From Proteles cristata cristata (Eukaryota; Chordata; Mammalia; Carnivora; Hyaenidae), in assembly GCA_017311185.1 (NCBI GenBank), contig JAESUZ010004127.1, positions 186,001-250,000 on the forward strand: a DNA stretch of 64,000 nucleotides, in the 5' to 3' direction. Position 1 is the stretch's first letter; each line of letters starts with the position of its first letter. The notes under the pieces are model-generated. The model saw only the letters and a list, made by a program, of their open reading frames with translations. It was not told the DNA's origin and searched no databases. Positions 1-11,320 of this stretch are shown here, one piece after another. A program made the position numbers and the translations under genes.

Positions 1-2366
1 TAGGATTCTCTATATATTCTAGATATCAATTCTTCTTATCAGATATATGCTTTGTAGATATTTTCCCTGTTTTGTGAATTACACTCTCTTATAGTGTCTT
101 TGATGCACAATTTAAAATTCTTTTCATAAAGAACTGTTTGTATATTTTGTTACCTGTGACTATGGTGTCATAGCCAAGAAATATTTGCCACATCCAATGT
201 GGCAAAATCTTTGTGCAAGAGTTCTTCTTCTTCTAGGAGTTTATTGTTTTCGGTCTTACATTTAGGTCTTTGATTCACTTTGAATTAAGTTTTGTACAAA
301 ATATTAGGTAAGGGTCCAACTTCATTCTTTTGCATAAGGATATCTAGTTTTCCCAGCACCATTTGTTGAAAGGACTGTCCTTTCCCCATTGAACAATCTT
401 GGCACCCTCATCAAGATCATTTGACTACAGGACGAGGGTTTACTTCTGGGCTCTCTATTCTATCCCATTGGTCTATGGTCGTCTCTATGCCACTACCATA
501 TTGTTTTGATTGCTATAATTTGTACTCAGTTTTGAAATTAGTAAGTATGCACCTTCCAGTTTTGTTCCTTTTTAAGATTATTTTATTCAAAGTCTCTTAA
601 GATCCCACATGGCTTATAGGGTGCATTTTCTATTTCTGTAAAAAAAAAAAAAATAGGAAAAAATCATTGGGATTTTGATAGGGATAGTATTGAATATGCA
701 GATCACTTTGAGTAGTGTTAACATTTTACCAACGTTAAGTTTTCTAATATATTAACATGGAGTGTTTCCATGTATTTGTCTTCTTTAATTTCTTCCAGGA
801 ATGTTTGCAAGTTTTCATTATACAAGTTTTTCACCTCTTTAGTTAATTTCAAAGCATTTTATTCTTTGTGATATTATGGTGACTAGGACTGTTTTTGTAA
901 TTTCCATCTTAAATTGTTCATTGATAGTGTATAAAAATGCAACTATTTTTATCTATTGGCTTTATATCCTGCTACTTTGTTAAATTGATTTATTAATACT
1001 AACTGTTTTTTGTGGAATCTTTAGAATTTTCTACATATAAGATCATATCTTTGGACAGAGATAAATTTATTTCTTTCTTTCCAATTTTGAAATTGGAAAA
1101 TTATTTTTGCCTCCTCACTCTGGGTAGATCTTCCAGTACTATGTGTAATAATATGATTAAAGAAGGCACACTTGTCTTGTTCCTGATCTTAGAGGAAAAG
1201 CTTGGGTATTTTTTAAATTCATTCCATTAATATGATGTACTACATTGATTGATTTTTATTGAACCATACTTGCGTTCCAGGAATAAATCCCATTTGGTCA
1301 TGGTGTATAATCATCTTAATATGCTGCTGACTTCAGCTAGTTAGTGTATAGATGACTATGTTTATGTAAATAGCCATAAGGGATATTGGTCTGTAGTTTT
1401 GTTTGTTTGTTTTCTATAGAGTCTTCATCTAGCTTTGATATCAGTCTACAGCAGGTCTCATTGAATGAATTAAGAAGTGTGCCCTCTTCAATTTTGGGGG
1501 AAAGGTTTGAGTAGAATTGGTATTAATTCTTCTTTAAATGTTTGGTAGAATTCATCAGTGAAGCCATCAGACCTACAGCTTTCCATGGGAAATTTTTAAT
1601 TATTTTTTTTTAATGTTTTTTATTTATTTCTAGGAGAGAGAGAGAGAGACAGCGTGAGCAGGGGAGGGTCAGAGAGAGGGAATCACAGGCTGAAACAGGC
1701 TCCAGGCTCTGAGCTGGCAGTCAGCACAGAGCCCGATGCGGGGCTCGAACCCACGAACCATGAGATCATGACCCGAGCGAAAGTCGGACGCTTAACCAAC
1801 TAAGCCACCCGAGCGCCCCAAGGGAAATTTTTAATTATTGATTCAATTTGCTTCCTAGTTATAGATCTATTCAAATTTTCTGTTTCCTTGTGATGTGGTC
1901 TTAGCAGGTTTTGTCTTTCAAAGAATTTGTCTATTTCTTTTTGATTATCCGACTTATTGGCATATAGTTATTCATAGTGATCATTTATCATCCAATTTAT
2001 TTCTATAATATCAATAGTAATGTATTAAATTTCATTTCTAATTTTAGTATTTTCAAATTTTTGTCCATCTTTCTTAGTCTACCTGAAGGCTAGTCAATTT
2101 TGTTGATGTTCTTAAAGAAGTCAATTTTACTTTTTTCTATTCTTTTTATTATCTATTTCCCTTACATCTGTTCTAATATTTATTATTTCCTTCCTTCTAC
2201 TAGCTTGGGTTGTCCCCCTCCAGTTCCTTAGTTTGTAAAATTAGGTTGTTTATTTGAAATATTCTTGTTTTTTAATGTAAGTGCTCATAAATATGTTTTT
2301 GCCCTTAGTGCCCCTTTCACTTTGTCCCTGAGGTTTTGGTATCTTTCATTTTCATTTGTCTAATTG
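1..2366 (-). mobile_element. Old L1 ORF2 relic, enters from left edge
   Basis: The plus strand reads as the reverse complement of mammalian L1 ORF2: gttttcccagcaccattt near 350 and ctctctattctatcccat near 450, followed by the expected order of reverse-transcriptase and upstream segments to about 2,366. No frame stays open for more than about 70 codons, so it is dead. The 3' end lies left of the window. A young SINE interrupts it at 1,605-1,821. The right edge is where another L1 3' end begins. Confidence 0.85.
1605..1821 (-). mobile_element. SINEC_Fc-type SINE, young subtype
   Basis: Reverse complement of the felid tRNA-Lys SINE: T-rich tail at the left, tctaggagagag, a CT-type region read as GA, and the tRNA-like head ending gagcgcccc at the right. 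The 18-bp target duplication gggaaatttttaattatt is perfect at 1,587-1,604 and 1,822-1,839. It carries the gctggcagtcagcacag and gcgaaagtcgga markers of the younger subtype. It lies inside the older L1 ORF2. Confidence 0.95.
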
Positions 2367-3830
2367 TTTTTTTCTTTGTTTACTTATTTACGATTTTTAT
2401 TGAGATATAATTGGCATATAGTATTAGTTTAAGGCATATAACATAATGATTTGATATTAGTATACACTATGAAATGATCACAATAAGTCTAATTACCATC
2501 CATCACCATGCAGTTAAAATTTTGTCCGATGAGAAGACTAAGAATTAATCTCTTGACAACTTTCAAATATGCATTCTAGTATTATTGACTATATAGTCAA
2601 TACATTGCATCCCAGGTATTTTTATTTAAGTTTTTACTTTAATCACACAGTGTTCATCACAAAAGTGTACTCCTTAATCCTCACCACCTATTTCACCAAT
2701 TCCCCACCCACTGCCCCTCTGGCAGCCATCAGTTTGTTCTCTGTATTAAGAGCCTGTTTCTTAGTTTGTCCCTCTCTTTTTTTTTCCTTTACTTATTTGT
2801 TTTCTTTCTTAAATTACACATATGAGTGAAACCAAATGGTATTTGTCTTTTTCTGATTTATCTCACTTAGCATTATACTCTCTGGCACCATCCATATCAT
2901 TGCAAATAGCAAGATTCCATTATTTTTATGACTAAATAATATTCCATTGTATATATACACCATATCTTCTTTATCCATTCATCAGTCAATGGACACTTGG
3001 GGTGCTTCCGTATCTTGGCTACTGTAAATAGCTGTTATAAATTTAACAGTGCATGTATCCCTTTGAATTAGGGTTTTTGTACTTTTGGGTAAACACCCAG
3101 TAGTGTAATTGTTGAATCATAAGGTAGTTCTATTTTTCTAAGATTTTTTAAAATTTTTTGAAAGACAGTGTGCACATGAGCACATGCACACAAGCAAGAC
3201 AGAAAGAGGGGGAGAATTTCAAGCAGGCTCCACACTCAGCATGCAATCCGATATGGGGCTTGATGCCATGACCCTAGGATTATGACCTGAGTTGAAATCA
3301 AGAAGTAGGTCACTCAACTGACTGAGCAACCCAGAAACCCCAAGGTAGTTCTATTTTAAACTTTTTGAGGAATCTCCATAATGTTTCCAAGAATGGCTGC
3401 ACTAGTTTCTCTTCCCACCAATAGTGCAGGAGAGTTCCTTTTTCTCCACATCCTCACCAACACCTGTTGTTTCTTGTATTGTTGACTTTAGTCATTCTAA
3501 CAGGTGTGAGGTGATATCTCATTGTAGTTTTAATTTTCATTTCCCTAATGATAAGTGACAATGGACATTTTTTTCATTTATATGTTGGCCATCTGTAAAT
3601 CCTCTTTGGAGACGTGTCTGTTCATGTCCTCTTCCCATTTCTTTACTGGATTATTTGTTTTCTGGGCATTGAGTTTGATTAGTTCTTTACAGATTTTGGA
3701 TACTCACCTTTAATCTGACATGTCATTTGCATATATCTTCTCCCATTCTGTAGGCAGCCTTTTAGTTTTGTTTATCGTTACTTTAGCTGGGCAGAAGCTT
3801 TTTATCTTTTTTTTTTTTTGCTTTTTATCT
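2367..3830 (-). mobile_element. Old L1 3' UTR and ORF2 C-terminal part
   Basis: A T-rich stretch near 2,367-2,390 is followed by the reverse complement of an old L1 3' UTR (ttattgagatataattgg, then taattaccatccatcacc), then ORF2 3' sequence (cttccatatcttggct type, ccaccaatagtgcag, acaggtgtgaggtgat) to the mark gcagaagctttttatc near 3,800. Most of ORF2 and the C-terminal half of ORF1 are then missing before ORF1 sequence appears at about 4,320. It may be one element with 4,290-5,965 after internal deletion, or a separate copy. Confidence 0.85.
3137..3341 (-). mobile_element. Older CAN SINE (carnivore type)
   Basis: Diverged reverse-complement CAN SINE: purine-rich gagagaggggg-like tail region, caagcaggctccacactc, and a degraded tRNA head around 3,290-3,340 with gttgaaatcaagaag. 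The target duplication aaggtagttctatttt is perfect at 3,121-3,136 and 3,342-3,357, which fixes the edges. The ctgaaatcaaga signature marks an older subtype than the felid SINEC_Fc copies. Confidence 0.85.
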
Positions 3831-3832
3831 TT

Positions 3833-4047
3833 AAAAATTTTTTTTAAGTGTTTCTTTTTGAGGAAGAGAGAAGCAGAGTGTGAGTGGGGGAGGGGCAGAG
3901 AGAGAGAGAGGGAGACACGGATCCAAAGCAGGTTCCAGCCTCTGATCTGTCAGCACAGAGCCTGACACACTGCTCAAACTCATAAGCTGTGAGATCATGA
4001 CCTGAGCCAAAGTCGAACCCTCAACCAACTGAGCCACCCAAATACCA
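3833..4047 (-). mobile_element. SINEC_Fc-type SINE, older subtype
   Basis: Reverse-complement felid SINE with gtgtgagtgggggagggg, agagagagagagggag, ccaaagcaggttccag, tgtcagcacagagcc and gagatcatgacctgag. The head is decayed (caaataccac instead of caggcgcccc). It sits immediately left of a second SINE in the same orientation. T-rich blocks between and around them look like diverged target duplications but are not decisive. Confidence 0.85.
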
Positions 4048-4060
4048 CTTTACTTTTTTA

Positions 4061-4277
4061 AAAAAATTTTTAGAGATTTATTTATTTTTTAGAGAGAGAG
4101 GCAGAGAGTGAGCAGGGGAGGGGCAGAGAAAGGAGGGGGGGGACACAGAATCTAAAGCAGGCTCCAGGCTCTGAGCTGTCAGCACAGAGCCCAATGCAGG
4201 GCTCAAACTCACAGACTGCAAGATCATGACCTGAGCAGATGTTGGCCACTCAACTGACTGAGCCACCCGGTGCCCCT
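4061..4277 (-). mobile_element. SINEC_Fc-type SINE, older subtype
   Basis: Reverse-complement felid SINE with gagcaggggaggggcaga, tctaaagcaggctccagg, ctgagctgtcagcacag and a near-intact head cacccggtgcccc. T-rich flanks tttactttttta (4,049-4,060) and cttaacttttta (4,279-4,290) are the likely target duplication. It forms a doublet with the SINE at 3,833-4,047. Confidence 0.85.
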
Positions 4278-4289
4278 ACTTAACTTTTT

Positions 4290-5965
4290 AATTAAATGTC
4301 TCAGTGTAGCTCACTTTGAGTGTTTTTTTTTTTTTTTTTTTTAATTCTCTGGGCTTCTTGGATCTGGATGTCAGTTTCCTTCCCCACCTTAAGGAATGTT
4401 TTAACCATTATTTCTTTAAATAAATTTTCTGTCCCCTTTTTTCTCTATTCTCTTTCTGGGACCCTGATGACAGATCTTGCAAATGTTAATTCATTTGATG
4501 TTTTCCCATCATTTTTAAAAAATTCTTTTTTCTTCTACACTTGAGTAAGTTCAATTGCCCTGTGTCTAGCTTGGTGATCTTTTCTTCTGCTTTATCTAGT
4601 CTGCTATTGAAACTTTCTAGTGAATTTTTCAGTTAAGTTATTGTATTCTTCATCTCTCTGACTTCTGTTTAATACTTTCTTATATTTTCTTTGTTGAAGT
4701 TCTCACTGTGTTCATCCATTCTTCTCCAAAGTTCAGGGAGCATTTTTATGACCATTACTTTTATCTCTATAAGGTCAATTACTTATCTCTATTTCATTAA
4801 GATTTTTTTCTGATGTTTCTTCTTGTTCTTATTTTGGAACATATTCCTCTGTTCCCTCATTTTTCTTAAATCTCTGTGTTTTCTTCTAAGTATTAGGCAA
4901 AATAGTTACCCTTTCCTCCATTTTTGAAGGAGTGACCTTGTACAGGAGATAAAATTTATCATTTAAGTTTGTCCTTACTCTTTGCTGTCTCCAAAATCTT
5001 TGTGATTGTCTATGCAGCCTGATTTATTCTTTATAGATTCTAGTTGCTGAGCGTGTGCCAAGACCTGTCAGTGTTCCAAATGGAGGGATCTCAATCAGCC
5101 CCTTGTTTCTTATTGGAAGCTGGACCCTCAGGCAGCAGGTTTTAAAGTATGCAAATAACTATATTTGTGTGGGACTGTATTTGTAAATACTGCTTACCTC
5201 CAAATAGATGGTCTAGAGATGTGCCTTGGGCAACAATTGTAAAAATTGGGACTTCAGTCAAGTTTATAAGCTCCTTTCTGGGAAGTACTGCTGAGCAGTA
5301 GTAAGTCTGAGGTTGAGCACAAACATGTCACCTCCTGGCCTGTGTTTTTTGAGGGTACCTTTATAGCCTCTGGATGTGTGGTAAACCTAAAGCCTGTCCC
5401 TCAGACTGAAGTTCAGGACAAGTAAATAGGCCCTGTTTTGCAGAAAGACTGTGAGTGTATTTCAGTCTGCTGTCTGTGCAGTGCTCCAGGGATGGTAGCC
5501 TGGCAAGAGCTTTCTCTGATTCTTATAATCCCATCAGACCCAGGAATGTATGTCCCCAGGGTAACTGAATCTGTACTTGAACCATTTAAGAGCAGTATCT
5601 GTGTTCCCTACAGCCCTGTGTATATCTTGGACATAAGCCAGACTTTTCGGTCTATCTCTCCAGTATAGGTAACAGGGTTATGGTGCCTGATGTGAAGCGC
5701 AAACCCCTTACTGTTTATGGAGCAGTTCCAGATCTGTGTCAGCTCTCCTAATTATAGTTGATGTGCCAGCAGTTTTTGGCAAGAACTTGTCTTTGCCTCT
5801 CCTATCCATCTTGATTTGGCCCTCATAGCATTAGCTTTTAAGCTAGTTTTCTGGTCTGCTCTAGAGGGAATTATTCTTTATGTAACTGTAGATTCAGTTC
5901 TTTTGCGGTGGTAGGGGAGTTCAAGATCTTCCTATGCCGCTATGTTGGACCCTCATCTTGTCTCT
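4290..5965 (-). mobile_element. Old L1 ORF1 coiled-coil part and 5' UTR
   Basis: Reverse-complement translation at about 4,335-4,385 gives GKETDIQIQEAQR, the conserved ORF1 stretch before the RNA-recognition domain. The sequence then continues into the ORF1 coiled coil and, after about 4,900, into 5' UTR-like sequence. The right end, cctatgccgctatgttgg at 5,929-5,946, is a decayed form of the L1 start (cgccatcttgg type). Much of ORF2 is absent between this part and the 3' end at 2,367-3,830. Confidence 0.7.
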
Positions 5966-6680
5966 AAGTATAACATTTTAAAAAATAAAAAGGAGCAAAT
6001 ATGGTGGTAGAGGCAGGTCTATATTTCAGATGTGATACCAAAAATTATGTAGTTTTTACCATATTTTGCTTTTTCCAGCTATCTTTAGACCCTTTGTAGT
6101 TTTCTTCAGCATTTGAGATACAAAGTAACTTACAAGTGCAAACATTATATATATAAGGGTCAAAAAATACAAAACAATACATTAAAAGCTAGGAAAGTTG
6201 TGTGGTGGGCAAATTTATTCTTTGGTATCTTCACAGTTCCTTCTTAGTGTCTTCATGAGAATGATATTGTTGATATCTCTTATTTTTATGAACTATCTTA
6301 CTCTCAGCTTTTCTTCTCTCTTGCTCTCAATCCAGTTGTAAATTAATTCTGAGTAAGTGTCAATTGGAAAAAGTTTAAGATATTACCTATACCAATTGAC
6401 TTATATTTTACTAGAGGACTCTAGAAATGTCTTGAAGGAAAAAAATTTAAAACTTTAATATAGATAAAATCTTTATTGATTGAAAGAATAAATAAAATCT
6501 TTAGTGATTGAAACATAGACCTTGGAAAAGCCATGTTTGGGGATGAGAACCCTTCCCTGTGCCATTAAATAAGAAAATTTCATATGACACAGCTAATGAA
6601 AAAGTTAATGTCCTATTCCTTTTATAAATCAATGCATAATACCCAGCTCATTAAAGGTTATTTACTGGACTATGTTCTCT
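5966..6680. other. Unassigned AT-rich intergenic sequence
   Basis: AT-rich sequence with no SINE, L1 or long open frame that I can identify. No splice-flanked open frame, CpG cluster or RNA gene is visible. Confidence 0.5.
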
Positions 6681-6689
6681 GGAATAGTC

Positions 6690-7070
6690 ATAACACATTT
6701 GTATCCATTTTCTGAAGGACATTGAAAAACAGAAGTGTGTCCAAAGGAAAGTCATCAGGATATTAATGGGACAGGAAACCATTTCAATCAAGGATTACTG
6801 AAACATTTGATAATATGTAGCCTAGAAAGGCCCCAGAACATGTATAATACTCCTAAATATTTAACATATAATCACATAGAAGTGGGAAGAGATTTATGCT
6901 CTGCTGTTTCAGAGAAGGCCATTGAGAATAAGAAAGACATATTAAAAGACAGTTTAGAGTTGCCCATCAATGGAATGGAATTGGATATGCCTTACCAAAA
7001 GCATTCAAATAGAAATAAATGAAGGATAATTAGTCAGGGATGATAAAGAAGTATCATATGCTTTAAGGAA
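6690..7070 (+). repeat. Probable CR1/L3 LINE 3' relic
   Basis: The block from about 6,750 (aaagtcatcaggatatt, then gggacaggaaaccattt, then gtagcctagaaagg) runs in register with the 3' region of CR1/L3 LINEs, where a caggatg...ggaaacca...tttagcctgga series is conserved. About 200 bp further on, agagttgcccatcaatgg matches the expected gctgtccaacaatgg region. A 95-codon open frame at 6,735-7,022 overlaps it and is best explained as chance within the relic. Assignment is from pattern memory. Confidence 0.5.
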
Positions 7071-7079
7071 ATGTTTAAC

Positions 7080-8190
7080 TAGATTTCTTCTAGCTGTTAC
7101 ATTTCTATAAGTCCAAGACTTACACATTAACTCTTATCCTGGAAGTTGCTGTATTTTAATGAGAAAAATCAGTTTTTGACATTTATACAAAATAAATTAT
7201 TTTCTTTCCAAATGTTACATAATATAGACTGCATTTCTTCTACCCAGGCTTTAACATTTTGATCCCTCTTTATACAGTAGTCAACTGCACCCCTGCATAG
7301 CAGTTAGAGATCTTGTAATAAGACTAAAAGTTTATGTTTTTGGTACACTTTTTGCAAATATTCTGTCAACATTTTCAAGGAGAAGTAAATATTGTAATCT
7401 TATTTTTTAAATAATCTCTTACCAAGCAAAAATAACTTATTTATTCTCCCATGAACTAGCATATGCAGACAATTGTAATACCAACTTACTTCTGGGCAGT
7501 AATATAGTGAACAACAGAGTGATGCCAAAGTAATAGGAATTACCCCACAGAAAATTTTGACAATTTGAATCTTACAATATATATTCAGTATCATGACTAG
7601 TAGTGAACTACTGTGCTCCTACTTATAAGATAAAGTAGAGAGGGTGAGGTTGAGTTTTTGATAACTGATTTGACCTTACTGAAGGAAATACTGGCTCTCA
7701 TGATAGATGGTGGCTTCCCAGTAATTCTGTGGCTTATTGTACATTTGACTAAGTAGCATTTGTCCCTGATTTTTTATACAATGTTCTTTCATCTGAAAAA
7801 AAATTTTTTTTTAAACCTGTGTAGACCTTGGGTTAAAAGCCTCCAACAAAAGGTAAGGGTTTAAATGAATTATGTTTATGTTATTTAGATAAAGGTTTTC
7901 TAAGTGTTATGTTGCTATATTTTAATTGTTTGCATTGTTCTTACACCTAGAAGAATGAATGAGCTTTTCCTATGTAGGAAGAAAAAGGTTGTTCTGAAAT
8001 AAAATGCAAATACAGAGTCCTGATTTCATCAGAACACTTTGACATCATTATGTCTGTATGAATGTATATTTACTAATCTGTCAATTTCATAATCCCTAGA
8101 AGCTGGTACTAAAACCTGCTCTCTTGACTATGGACTGAGTGATGTTTATCTTTTTAGCTGAGAGGTAATGCATCTTGTTTATGGCACACT
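7080..8190. other. Unassigned AT-rich intergenic sequence
   Basis: No recognisable repeat or coding sequence. Open frames are 64 codons or shorter. The only local feature is an A/T run near 7,796-7,815. Confidence 0.45.
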
Positions 8191-8199
8191 GCTAACTAT

Positions 8200-8580
8200 T
8201 CCCCAGAATTTGTTCTACCTTTCTCCCATAGCAATTCAATTTAAACTTGGCTTGTGATTATCTATGTATAGACTTACATTTCCCAGCTTCCCTTGCTGCT
8301 ATATGTAGCAAGTAAATAAGTTCTGTGAGTCTTGTTTCTCAATGGCAAATTGTTTAAGAATGTAGTTTTTTCAACCTTGGCAATTAAGATATAAAGAGTA
8401 GACAGGGCTTCATGGAAATGGCATTTGTGTCCTTTTACTTTCTAGATCCCAGAATATGTGTGTAAGCTAGTGCTGTGACACTATACTATGGTCAGTTCCC
8501 CTAGAGGACATTCTAAGTTGTGGAATATGAAGGAAAGTGATATATGCTTCATCCATGTTACTGGCTTTAAAAGCACAAAT
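8200..8580 (+). repeat. Ancient mammalian repeat relic, family not assigned
   Basis: The segment around tttcccagcttcccttgc (about 8,279) and aagtaaataagttctg resembles a common mammal-wide repeat with a ttcccagcctcccttgcag...gactaagttctgg core. It is strongly diverged. I could not name the family. A young L1 3' end follows directly. Confidence 0.35.
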
Positions 8581-8892
8581 CACTGAGCAAAAGAAGTCAG
8601 GCAGAGAAGGACAAATACGGTATGTTTGCACATATAGGAGGATTAGGAGGAACTTAACGGAGGACCATGGGGGAGAAGAATGGGAAAAATAGTGGGGGAG
8701 AGGGAGGGAGGCAAACCATGAGAGACTCTTGAATGCCGAGAACAAACTGAGGACAAATGGGGTGGGAGGAGGGGAAGGGGGGTGATGGGCATGGGGGAGG
8801 GCACTTGTTGAGATGAGCACTGGGTGTTATATGGAAACCAACTTGACAATAAACTATTTTTTTAAAATTGATACAAGAAGAAAAAAAAGAAA
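8580..8892 (+). mobile_element. 5'-truncated young felid L1, ORF2 end and 3' UTR
   Basis: Sense-strand copy of the young L1 3' region: aagtcaggcagagaagga (end of ORF2), aggaggattaggaggaac, catgagagactcttgaat, gagcactgggtgttat and the terminal cttgacaataaactattt, then an A-rich tail. It is the reverse complement of the 3' UTRs at 31,085-31,360 and 32,555-32,830. Open frames on the minus strand at 8,467-8,849 are antisense shadows of this repeat. Confidence 0.9.
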
Positions 8893-8969
8893 TAGTTCCC
8901 AGTTTTTTTTTTACTGTTAAGCTCTAGGAACCATCCATATACCTTTATCATTAAAAATTTAAGGAGGAG

Positions 8970-9055
8970 GGCACTTGTGGGGATGAGCACTGGGTGTTAT
9001 GTGGAAACTAATTTGACAGTAAACTATTTGTAAAAAAAAAAAAGAAGTGAAAAAA
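8970..9055 (+). mobile_element. Very short L1 3'-end insertion (about 85 bp)
   Basis: Only the last 60 or so bases of the young L1 3' UTR are present (gggcacttgtggggatga, gtgttatgtggaaacta, aatttgacagtaaactat) followed by an A-rich tail. The likely target duplication aaaaatttaag flanks it at about 8,954-8,964 and 9,053-9,063. It is a severely 5'-truncated, independent insertion 80 bp downstream of the larger L1 fragment. Confidence 0.8.
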
Positions 9056-9149
9056 AATTTAAGATTATCTTCTTAGAGTATTGTTTCCCTAAATTGTTCC
9101 ATAGAATGACTATTAGTTTTAGTGAATATAATATCAAAGGTGTTATAAT

Positions 9150-9355
9150 GTGTTATATCAGAGATAGCCAGGTATGTCCGATAGGGCAGATTTGGCTTGC
9201 CACTCGTTTTTGTAGGGCCCATGAGGGTAATGATAAATATTGCATTCTTAAATGGTTGAAAAATAAATCAGAAGAAAAAGAATTTTGTAACAAATGGAAA
9301 TGACATGAAATTTGAATTTCATTGACCACTAATAAAGTTTTATTGACATGCAGTA
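9150..9355 (+). repeat. hAT-type DNA transposon relic
   Basis: gggcagatttggcttgcc, gtagggcccatgaggg, cttaaatggttgaaaaat, ttgaatttcattgacc and ataaagttttattgac occur in the same order as in a common mammalian non-autonomous hAT-Charlie-like element whose ends read caggggtcggcaaactt. Only the internal part is left and the subfamily is not assigned. An A-run at 9,355-9,366 follows. Confidence 0.55.
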
Positions 9356-9369
9356 AAAAAAAAAAAGCA

Positions 9370-10325
9370 TAAATCACTTACCCCCGCATTTCAGGGGCTG
9401 AGACAGAAAAAAGGCAGTGCCCTAATTCCCCCAGACTGAGAAGTTCAGTTTCCGTAGGGGCTGTGAAGCAATAAAATGGAAGCTCTGAATAATAACCTGG
9501 GTCTATAAGTGACCATATGGGCCAGTAACTCCAATAGCAAGGGTTTTGGAGGACATTAGTGGATAATTACAATTAATCAATTATAATTAATGGAAATTTG
9601 CATATCCATTTCTCTCCAGCAATAGAGTAGGGCTGCACCCAGCACAAGAGTTAGTTTCTATCACAGAGTATGTAGAAACTGCTCTCTAGTTTGGTCATCG
9701 ACAACTTTCTGCTCATGCTGAAAGATCACCTGAATGTAACCATAGTAGTATTCTTCAGTATGGCTACATTTGATATCAGGGATACTTGTGTAAATGATTT
9801 AATATGTTAAGGTGCAGCCATTCATTCATTTGCAGAATCCAAAGCAGTGGAGAAAAGTTTTTAAAACAACTTGTCCTCTAAATATATTTTTGTAAAACCT
9901 ATAACAGTTTATTTTAGCAGCACAAACAGGGAATGGGGCCATGGGGTGAAAGTGGTTGGCTCGTGAAGGAAGAATATTTTATCACTGACATTGTTTAGAA
10001 TAACCAGTGCAGTGATAATAAAAGCAGATAGACTTTTAATCAGCTTTGTTATCGGTTTTTTGTTATTTACAATAAATTATCTCTTTACTGCCTATACCAG
10101 GGAGCTACAATCTCAGTAGACCACACTTTATATGACACTGATTTATCTTAATATCACTGGATTCTATACAACTGTTTTTCAGACTATCTGAAACCTCCTC
10201 AAAAGATGAAGTTAGCTTTTAGTGGCATTTGATAAAACAAACTAAAGTAAACAAATTATTCTCTGCAAATACCTTTAGTAGACATTGCCAATATCATGTC
10301 AGTGTCCCCTTACTCGTCTCAGAAT
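9370..10325. other. Unassigned intergenic sequence
   Basis: No SINE or L1 and no convincing open frame. The composition is ordinary for AT-rich mammalian DNA. Confidence 0.45.
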
Positions 10326-10838
10326 TTGGATTGCCATACCAAAGTAGCACAGATTGGCTTGCTTAAACAACAGACATTTATTCTCACAGCTCTGGAGCCT
10401 GGAAGCCCAAGATCAGGGTGCCAACCTGGTCACGGTTCTGGTCAGAGTTCTCTCCTGGCTTGCAGATAGACACCTTCTTGCCATATCCCCACATGGCAGA
10501 GAAAAAGAGTTTTCTGTGGGTAGGGGGATGAGTGAAATAGATAAAAAGAATTAGAGTTTCCTTACTGTAATGAACACTGAATAATGTATAGAATCATTGA
10601 AATTATATTGTACATCTGAAACTAATATAACACTTTACATCAATTATACTTGAAGAAAAAAAGAAAGAGAGCTAGCTGGTACCTTTATTATAAGGATGCT
10701 AATCTCATCATAAGGATTCCTCCCCATAACAACCAACCCTATCTCCAAAGGCTCTACCTCCAAACCATCTCATTGAGGGTTAGGCTTTCAACATATGAAT
10801 TTGGGTGAGGGGACAACACAATTCAGTCTGTAGCAGCC
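10326..10838 (-). mobile_element. MaLR-type LTR remnant, interrupted by L1 tail
   Basis: The left part (ttgccataccaaagtagc, acagacatttattctcac, agctctggagcctggaag) and right part (ctatctccaaaggctcta, caacatatgaatttggg, acaattcagtctgtagca) match the two ends of a mammalian apparent LTR retrotransposon (MLT1/MST-like) LTR in reverse orientation. The middle is replaced by an L1 3' end at 10,510-10,668. No internal coding region adjoins, so it is a solitary LTR fragment. Confidence 0.65.
10510..10668 (+). mobile_element. Older carnivore L1 3' end inserted in the LTR
   Basis: Sense 3' UTR of an older L1: gaacactgaataatgtat, attatattgtacatctga, aactaatataacacttta and an A-rich tail. It splits the MaLR LTR. 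The short flanking similarity (gaaaaagag against agaaagagag) could be the remaining target duplication. Confidence 0.75.
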
Positions 10839-11096
10839 ACTTAGCATTTCCATGCATGCCACCCCAACTTCCAACTTCCCTTTATTCCGCTAGCCACAGG
10901 ATAGTAGTTGCTTTCCTCAGTTATTTCCACATTACTTTTTGTTCTCTAATCCCCGATATTAAATTTTCTTTATTAAAATAACTTGTACAATTTATGTTTT
11001 CCTAAGTGGACTTTGGTAGGTAAAGCATTAAAATTGTGAATCAAAAAGTTTAAGTTATTCAAAAGACAGACTCTTAATGTTTAAAATAAGTTAGGA

Positions 11097-11320
11097 AAGG
11101 CACCTGGGTGGCTCAGTCAGTTAAGTGTCCAACTTCAGCTCAGATCATGATCTCACAGTTCATGAGTTTGAACCCCATGTCTTGCTCTGTGCTGACAGCT
11201 CAGAGCCTGGAGCCTGTTTTGGATTTTGTGTATCTCCCTCTCTACCTGCCCCTGCCCCTGTCTCTATCTCTGTATCTCTCTCTCTTTCTCTCAAAAATAA
11301 ACATTAAAAATTTTTTAAAA
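11097..11320 (+). mobile_element. SINEC_Fc-type SINE, older subtype
   Basis: Head ggcacctgggtggctcag, then cttcagctcagatcatga, gctgacagctcagagcct, a CT-rich stretch and the tail tcaaaaataaacatta. The A box and B box of the tRNA-like promoter are mutated (gtttgaacccc). Flanks agttaggaa and agttagaa are the probable target duplication. Confidence 0.9.

Noticed and set aside
8467..8849. 117- and 68-codon minus frames, proline/serine-rich
   Set aside because: They are antisense to the L1 3' UTR at 8,580-8,892, whose purine-rich strand yields such translations at other copies too (31,014-31,361; 32,622-32,822).
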